This document shows positions 56,509 to 64,000 of a DNA stretch of 64,000 nt, piece by piece. The notes below the pieces were generated by a model. That model worked only from the letters and a program-made list of their open reading frames with translations. It was not told the DNA's origin and did not search any database. Made by a program: the position numbers and the translations under genes. The stretch covers positions 631,891,303 to 631,955,302 of the forward strand of contig CM060910.1 in assembly GCA_030737875.1 (NCBI GenBank). Reading direction: 5' to 3'. The DNA comes from Allium sativum. Taxonomy: Eukaryota > Streptophyta > Magnoliopsida > Asparagales > Amaryllidaceae. Position 1 is the first letter of the stretch. Each line of letters starts with the position of its first letter.

Positions 56509-59285
56509 TGATTTGTTGCTAGTTTGCTGATTCCGTACACAAACTTGTGGGCGTCACTAGTATATGCTATATGATGCCAAAGAAAAAAGGTTATAATCAA
56601 TTTTTAGATGCAAAATTAAAATTTATTCACACTTTAACAGATCATATGATATAAACATCCAGCTAATAAAACACCTTATTTCCCATTAACATAAAATAAT
56701 GTGCATCAGTGCATGTGAAGTGGTTATATTTCTTTATTCTAAATGCTTGCTATCTAGCATCTTAAATTAAAACTTCTTTTACATACGGATTGTGGCTTTT
56801 CTATGCTGAATATAGTTGTATAACAGCTACTACCATCATTGGAAAATGTGGAATATATGATATGTTTACCACAAGTTATGCTGGATAATTGAATTAATAT
56901 ATTGATCAAATCCCTCCCAATATTTAGAATCTTCAAAATAACTTATTTGGATTTTGATCATTCTAACTAATTTATGTAAACTCAATATGGTACAATCTTG
57001 AACTCAATTTTCTTTTCTTTTTGACTAGTTGAAGCCTTGGTAGATAAATTAGTGGATGATAAAATATCACGAGTTTGAACCGTGACGACGGTGATGGATA
57101 TATTTAACATTATGTATGGAGTATTAATTTTAAATTTGATATGTATACTTGTATCAAAATCATTGTAAATAGCACTATTTGCACTACCGTTTTGTTTTTT
57201 AAACTAGTCATGAAAAATGGAATCAATTAAAAAAAATAAACAAACAAAACCAAACCAGAAAAAGAAGAAGAAGAAAGGAAAAGAAAAAAGAAATAAAAAT
57301 ATTGAATATAAAGCCGGTATTGGTAAAAACATTGGTTTCATGAACCAATTTGATTAGTGATTTGACACTCATCCATCTACATAGTAGCGTCACTGTACGA
57401 GATTGTGCAACTAATTCGCTCTTTATCATTTATTGATTCGTGTTACTTATTCTAACAACCCAAAATAACTAATTGTATTATTTCAGAATAATTGATGTAC
57501 AAAGTAATCGGTTTCTTATATAGAGAAGCCTGATACATAACTAATAGATATTTGGTTGAATATCTGAGCCAGGCAAGATATGACTAAAAGTAGTGCAACT
57601 GAATGGACGCGCCTCAACCAGGATACGAGAGAATCTATTAATTGCTCGCACGTGACCCTCTTTATCTTGATAATTTTTGTCACGGTAATTTTGGATTGAG
57701 AGAAACGCATTGCGTTTGATGGGAAAATAAAAAATAAGCTTCAGTTGAGTTGCATGCCATCAAACGCAATTGTGTTGAGCTCTTAAAGCTAAAATGCCAA
57801 GAAGCAGGCTTGTTTTTAAACCCGCTATCTAATAGGATTTTTGCTGATCTTCCTTTTGTCTGACATGTTGAATCCCCCTTTTTGGTTTTCGTGTTTTCTA
57901 TTTGTTATTGTCTTGCCATGTTACTTTATTTGCTTGCGTTAGGTTCTTGAATTGGTTTGAACATGTTTAGTTGTATTTTCTCGTTGGCAATTCAATAAAC
58001 AGGAAGATGCTAGTTAATCCCGCGGACTCAAACTTAAGTATAAATTTGGTTCACAACATCGTTACTAAGTGATTAGTAAATCAGAATATCATTAGTAAAT
58101 AAATACTTAATCTTTAATACAACATTAATTAATAACCTAAACACTTAATTAATAAGATTAATCTTTAGATAAACAAATCAACTTGAATGTGCTTAAAAAT
58201 ATTCAATAAAATTCTTAAATCTTTGATATGTACTTTTTCAACTTATTTAGATGGAATATTTGATTGTTAAAGCCAACTCTTTAAGAATTTTAAATAACTA
58301 CAAAACAGTTTCGAATTGTTCAGTCCCAGTGAATTATTCAGTCTCCATAGCTTGTTGCAAGCAATATAATGCATTTAATCTTTTTGTTGGCTATCCTCCA
58401 TTGTCTTCTTTTGATCTCCTGAAAGAGATGTCATGTATTTCGGAATAGCGACTCCCTCTATGACAATTTTCCGTAGATTTTGTGATCGAAAATAGGTCTT
58501 CATTCTGATGGATCAAAATTCATAATATTCTCCATAAAAAATAGTTGTTATTTGTTTTAGGTAAATAAGCTTTATTAGTTTTCTTTGTTTGTTTTGTTAC
58601 AACTGCTACTCAAGCCAAGCTTAAAATTTATAGGAAGCTGAGGTTGGTGTTACAGACTTCTGAATTTTTCTTCATTTGTTTTACAATGATTTTTCTAGAT
58701 GTTCTAGACAATTCTAACTTAATTACAATTACGAAATATAATTAGAATAGCCTAGAATAAAGTCTTCTATATGTTTCTGAATACAAATTTCTTAGAAAAT
58801 TCTAGAAATATGTATCAACTTCTAAACATGGGTTTGATGCGTGTATCTGTATTAACTCTGTAAACATGCAAAGCGGCTAATGTTTTTAGAATTCTGTGGG
58901 TTGATAAACTTTGATATGTTGGTTTGCTAATGTTTGAACATTTTGATTTCGAAATTTGGATATTTAAATTTTATATTTGTTATCTTATGAACTGTATCGT
59001 CTATGCAGACTGTTTATTGATCATGCAATTTAAGGGTCGTAAGTCGAATACAATGAGCTAATGTTAAGTGGCTAAAATGGTCATCCTGTCTTCGTATATG
59101 TGAGCAGGAGCGTGTGTATCTTTATGTTCTCTTCTATCGTTTCAAAGCTCCTTCAACAACTAATGTTTTATGCCCCCGACAATAATGTTTGTTAATTTTG
59201 TGTCTGCCGAGTTATTGACTAGTTTGACCACTGAATAATTTCAGCAAGCTAAATAACTTAAAAATGCCGAGTTATTAACTGGGAC
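56509..59285. other. No gene seen
   Basis: AT-rich DNA without a supported frame, RNA gene or complete transposon. The only structure I note is the inverted repeat at 57709-57770. Confidence 0.45.
57709..57770. repeat. 14-bp perfect inverted repeat
   Basis: ATTGCGTTTGATGG (57709-57722) and CCATCAAACGCAAT (57757-57770), spacer 34 bp. The left arm overlaps a short palindrome AAACGCA-T-TGCGTTT. Could be a MITE remnant; no target duplication found. Confidence 0.75.
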
Positions 59286-62142
59286 TGTGAAACAGCCCAC
59301 CTCCATTAAGGTCAATCACCAAGGGAATGCCTCAACTTTGGTAGAGCATTATAGGTAAATAGACATATAATAATTACAAGACAGATATAAATATAAATGA
59401 CAGCGGAAACTTCACAAACTTTATTTCAAACACCAATAAATATCCAGTGGTTTATAATAGCATAAGTCAAAACACAATTACATCAAAAACTCATGTCTTG
59501 CATAACAAAATAAATAAACACTAAAATAACAGTGATATTCCCCAAATCAGCATAAGCTAGCCATAGCAGTGAAAGAAAGAGTCCAAAGCGATACATCGAC
59601 TGTCTTTAAGCCTTAAGAGAAATCTGAGCTAAGCGGAAGTACTCCCACGCTGTGGACCTAGGGGGGAAACGGAAGAAAAGAAGACGAAAGAAAGTGGGTC
59701 AGACAATAAGTCTGGTAAGTCCAGTGATTACTAGCATTTAAACAGGAAGAAAAGATCATGACATGAATAACATAAAATAGGACAATGCTATAATGGCAAG
59801 ATTATCATAAGACAGGCCAAGGCAAGATATACAACAGCACTCATTTCTATTTCTCTGCACCTACTAACAAACGTTCCATCAAGCACCATGTGTTCATGAT
59901 AAAACGATTCCTTTCTATCGATCGGCTCCTACTCGCATGCATTTATCACGTGTGTAATTCGGCCTCGCTTGATTGTAGATACCTGTGCTGGTCCCACCAT
60001 GGGGTGTATCAATCCCTCTAGTGGCAAACCGACACGATTCAAGATGCACAGTGTATGACTACTGATGCCCAGTGCCTGCTTTTTCCCACTCCGGAGTACG
60101 TGCACGCCCGTACTCCATTGGAACCTACATTGACGCACCACCCGCCGTTGTTTTGACCGCTTATAGTCAGCCAGTAATCGTGCCCCACCCTGCCTAGTTC
60201 AGGGTACCGTGATACATCTATGTGGGTTACTGCTGAAATGGGTCCCGTTACTAGGGTTTCCTAATCAACATGTTTAATGTTAAGTGTTCCCAATTTAACC
60301 TAACCCCATCCATCTGTCTAGTTAACATGTCGTATTTGGTTAAGTGTTGCCGTAATTACTTAACCCTACCATTCTTGGCATGTCTTAGCTTTAATTCATT
60401 CATCAAACCACCAACCACTCACATTAGACAGGTATTGTTGCGGTCACTGGATGTGCCGGTCGGTTCCGGGCAGGTTTACACCGCAACTCAGTCTAACCTC
60501 GGGTTCTTTTTGGGCTCAATGCCCTAACCTCTCACATTAGATAGGTGTTGTTGTGGTTACTAGACAACCGGGCGGTTCCGGGCAGGTTTACACCACAACT
60601 CAATCTAACCTCGGGTTAGGCATATTCATCTTTTCTACAATTTACATATTTCTTATTTATGACAAATTCTATATGTAAATTATCCCCAATTTAATTATGC
60701 CATAATTATCCTATTAATTATGCTCACAATTAATGGTATACCAAATATACCATTTCATGAACCAATCTATGCCATGTAATTTTCATGTTTTCCCAACGCT
60801 ACCCCCGTGATACGTTTGCATAAATTACATAGGATGTTGGGCTCGTAAATGAGCCCAACTCATAAACAAAGAGGAAAAATATAATATTTCACAAGCATGA
60901 AATGAAATATGTATCAAACTAATCATGGGTAGTTTGGTATAGAATGTCATCAACTTAATTAAACATGTAAAGATGAACTTGCGACTAAGTTGGATCTAAT
61001 TATCATGTGAACTTGGTATAGATCAATTTTACAAACATGGAGGTTTAACATATAAACATATTTAAATCACCACTTAGCATATTAACTTATGTATGTTAAA
61101 ACATAAGAGAGCCACAAATCTAACTTGCAACATAAATAGGTTCAACATAACTTAATTCTAAGTATATACAAATGTTGATCTAAACATGTAGACATATAAG
61201 AATATGACTTACAACCTGCAAGTAACTTATAAAAAGAACCTCCAAATTATATCACCAAGTTAACATACAATAATATTTTCATCACCAATTCATGATAAGT
61301 TTATCACTAAGAGTATATAATAATATGTTCATCACCAACAAATTAATATAAACATAAATCAAGTTTGGTTCTCTCACATATAAGCATCATTCTATATTCA
61401 AATTATACAAGCCATGATTTCATGTTAAGAAATTCTATTTAAATCTATGTAATAACCGCACTTACAAACAAAAGAGAAAACTTGAGTTCTGGAATCTGTA
61501 TTCTGAAACTGAATTTCTCTCCTTTGATGCAGATCGTTGAATACTTTTAATTTAGATTTGATTCTAACTTGTTTTCTAGTTGAAGAAGGATGGCGACTAC
61601 TCTAGGTTCACCATTGACGGCATGACGACTCTTGGTATGAATTAGTGTGATTCAGGGTTGAGGGTTAGGAGTGTTTTTATAGAGTTTTAATTAAATAAGA
61701 GCCGTAGGATCAACCTAGAAATAATCAAGACCATCCAATCCCTTTAGAGTTATCTAGAAACGGCCAACTAAGCCCTAATGACTCAGCACGAGCTCAAAAA
61801 TCGTCAGCCTTCAGATCTGCCTGAGGGGGGTAGGTCGACCCCCTGGTCGACCTCCTGGTCGACCTGGCCTTGGGCGGGAAATTTCCCGCCCAGCCTGCTT
61901 CTTCTTCTGATTTCGAATCTGAATTCTGAACTGAGCTGTTTGAATTTTAATTAAACTTCTGAAACTTCTGAAGGCCATAACTTCTTCATACGAAGTCCAA
62001 TTCATGCAAACTCGGACTCTATCTCAAGCAGAATTCCGAGACGAACGCAATGGCGTACCCCGTTTCCCTTAATTCTCACATTAGAAATTAAGTATTCTTT
62101 AATTCTTTATTTTAATGTTAATAGAAAATACGGGGTCTTACA
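59286..62142 (-). repeat. 3' LTR of D
   Basis: On the minus strand it runs TGTAAGACCCCGTATTTTC ... to a degenerate CTGTTTCACA end at 59286. The outer 60 bases at the left align with the inverted end of LTR B (CATTAAGGTCA, GGGAATGC). A GTCGACC-rich patch at 61830-61870 corresponds to the same patch in LTR B. It carries the hairpin pair. Confidence 0.85.
60424..60608 (-). other. Tandem pair of LTR hairpin modules (D)
   Basis: Copy 1 (60424-60496): TTAGAC/GTCTAA and GTTGCGGT/ACCGCAAC. Copy 2 (60537-60608): TTAGAT/ATCTAA and GTTGTGG/CCACAAC. Compared with each other the arms show paired changes (GAC/GTC to GAT/ATC; GCGG/CCGC to GTGG/CCAC). Confidence 0.75.
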
Positions 62143-62155
62143 TTCTCCCCTCCTT
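62143..62155 (-). promoter_or_regulatory. Polypurine tract of D
   Basis: AAGGAGGGGAGAA on the minus strand directly before the LTR start at 62142. Confidence 0.88.
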
Positions 62156-62680
62156 AAAGGATTTGGTCCCCGAAATCTTCAAGTTAAGAAGAACGTATAT
62201 CCTACCATCCAATCATCCATCTACTCAACCATCAAACACAGGCGTCCATCGTCCTTAAAGAGAATTCTAATGCGTTATGATCATATGCATAGTCTGTGTA
62301 TATGTCCTTATCTAATGCAAAATCAGGCGGTCTACTGATTCAGTTGACCCCCTTAATGCGAATTATGTCAGTGACATGCGTCCATTATGTATGCAATTAT
62401 TCCTAATCATACTTTCTACATGAGTGCACAATCATTCATACAAATGCAACCTCCATATGATAACACATCAAGTTTCAACCATATACAAATACATATATGC
62501 ATATGCAATATGAAAGTGACTGAGCCGATCTAACAACTAATGTGTGTGTATATGCATCCATGAGCAACCACTAGCAACCACTTGCAACCATTAGCAACCA
62601 TCAATCATAACATGTTTCAAATACATGTTTACATCCATTGGTTTCTACCTAAGGGTAAAGAATAGGACCGAGGAGATATA

Positions 62681-64000
62681 CTAAAAAGGTAGATACAAGT
62701 ATAAACTTATGGAAAAAGAGATCAAAGATGTACCCTCAAAAAGAAAAGGGTAGGCTGCGCGTATCTTGGCCTCAGTCTCCCAAGTCGCGTCTTCTTCGGT
62801 GTTGCTCCACTAAACTTTAACAAGTTTGACTTCACGGTTGCGTAGCCTTTTGACTTCCGTTCCCAAGATACGAGTTGGAACCCTCCTCACAGTTGCTTCT
62901 CGTTCTACTTCTACTTCCTCTAGTATGCTTGGTTCCATCACTTCCGCAGACTCATGTAAGCACTTTTGCAAATGAGAAACATGAAAGACATTATGAACTC
63001 CGGCCAATCTTTCGGGCAGCTCCACTCTATAAGTCATCTTCCCAATCTTCTCAATGATAGGGAACGGCCCTACAAAACTTGGTGCCAACTTTCCTGTGGA
63101 TCCAAAGCGAGCGACGTTCCTTAAAGGAGATACTTTAAGGAAAACCTTGTCTCCAACCTCAAACTCAAGGTCGGTCCTTCTTTTACCTGCGTAGGACTTT
63201 TGTCTATCTTGCGCGGTCTTCATTCGCCTTCGTATCAAGTCCACCTTCTCTGAAGTTTCTCTAATCATGTCTGGTCCAAGTATGAGCTTGTCTGTAGACT
63301 CTCACCAGCAAGTTGGTGATCGGCATGGTCTTCCATATAAAGCTTCGAAGGGTGCCATGCCTATGGTGGCTTGGTAGCTATTGTTGTAGGCGAACTCCAC
63401 CAAAGGAAGATGATCCTCCCATGTCCCTCCAAAATCCAGAATGCACGGTCTCAAAAGATCTTCCAGTACTCTGTTCACCCTTTCCGTCTGACCATCTATT
63501 TGGGGGTGATAGGTCGTGCTTAAGCATAGCTGTGTGCCTACAGCTTCTTGCAAACTCCTCCAGAACTCGCTCGTAAAGATAGGATCTCGGTCACTCACTA
63601 TGCTGGAGGGTATCCCGTGCAGTCGAACTATTTCTTTAAGATAAAGGGACGCTAATGACGAGGCAGTCCTTCTACTCTTAACGGGTATAAAGTGAGCGCT
63701 TTTTGTGAGCCTGTCCACTATTACCCAAATACTGGTATTGCCCCTTCTTGACCTAGGCAACCCATCAATAAAGTCCATCGAAATGCTATCCCACTTCCAC
63801 TGTGGGACCTCTAGAGGATGAAGCAAACCACCAGGCTTCTTCTGCTCCGCCTTGACTTGCTGGCATATCATGCACTTAGAAACGAATTCAGCTACATCCC
63901 TCTTCATGCCATTCCAAAAGAAAACTCTTTTTATGTCTTTATACATCTTGTCTCCACCGGGGTGTATGGTCAACTTGGAATGGTGTGCCTCCTCGAGAAC
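62681..64000 (-). pseudogene. pol: Pol 3' part of D: integrase and chromodomain-like tail
   Basis: One frame from the window end to 62681, broken only by TGA at 63302 and TAG at 62810. It has the integrase zinc finger part CMICQQVKAEQKKPGG, the DDE core (SMDFIDGL, SIVSDRDPIF, YHPQIDGQTERVNR), then AYNNSYQATIGMAPFEALYG, the GPFPI..VFHVSHL region and a chromodomain-like tail EEDATWETEAK ending YPFLFEG. Catalytic D, D and E are intact. Both stops are single C-to-T changes away from the codons in relatives. Better preserved than A or B. The N-terminal part is outside the window. Confidence 0.9.

Larger units (their letters stand above)
59286..64000 (-). mobile_element. Tekay-like element D, 3' part (window cuts it)
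   Basis: Minus-strand element with 3' LTR at 59286-62142, polypurine tract next to it, and the 3' portion of pol to the window end. Same family as B by protein similarity throughout, but the LTR is about 280 bp shorter and diverged. The 5 bp outside the LTR are GGGAC (59281-59285). The other flank is outside the window. Confidence 0.88.

Overview
The window looks like heterochromatic repeat DNA from a flowering plant, probably a eudicot. It is AT-rich and packed with nested transposons. Its plant markers are Ty3/gypsy chromoviruses with an initiator-Met-tRNA primer site (TGGTATCAGAGC), CACTA transposons with TnpD, a Tourist-type MITE, a Helitron-like end, and captured pieces of plant genes (CLASP, AGO4-type Argonaute, NPH3 family, epoxide hydrolase). 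I see no intact host gene, no tRNA or rRNA gene and no CRISPR array. The only long intact reading frame is the 1674-codon gag-pol of a young chromovirus.

Layout. 1-2001 is the edge of a minus-strand Tekay-like LTR (F). 2002-3441 holds two decayed coding remnants. A plus-strand Tekay-like element (A) starts at 3442. Its 5' LTR is split by a second, long LTR (S, 5536-32234, apparently solo) and resumes at 32240-32499, followed directly by A's primer site and decayed gag-pol up to 35852. S has been opened at least twice. The first opening is a block from 6738 to about 21-24 kb, with a Helitron-like 3' end and a probable CACTA element (T1, 7343-21125) that carries CLASP exons and hosts the young chromovirus E (7671-14359). 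The second is a 5'-truncated retroposed cDNA (R1, 26032-29755), itself split by a CACTA element (T2, 26313-29484) carrying AGO4-like and NPH3-like pieces.

At 35853 a TnpD-bearing CACTA element (T3) cuts A's integrase. T3's transposase is split by a complete Tekay-like element (B, 41368-52792) with an exact 5-bp target duplication, and resumes at 52798-55369. 55370-59285 is mostly featureless apart from a second retroposed fragment (R2, 56120-56490) and a 14-bp inverted repeat. 59286-64000 is the 3' LTR and 3' pol of another minus-strand Tekay-like element (D).

Order of events, inferred from nesting: A, then S into A, then T1 (or its carrier) and R1 into S, then T2 into R1 and E into T1. E is youngest, with LTRs indistinguishable by eye. 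On the other side T3 entered A, then B entered T3. A, B and D carry premature stops that mostly look like C-to-T or G-to-A changes, as expected of old methylated DNA. The most novel signals are a tandem pair of hairpins with compensatory base changes in LTRs F, B and D; the E reading frame that runs through primer site and polypurine tract into both LTRs; the inverted AGO4-like fragment inside T2; and a shared 3'-terminal hairpin and tail in R1 and R2.
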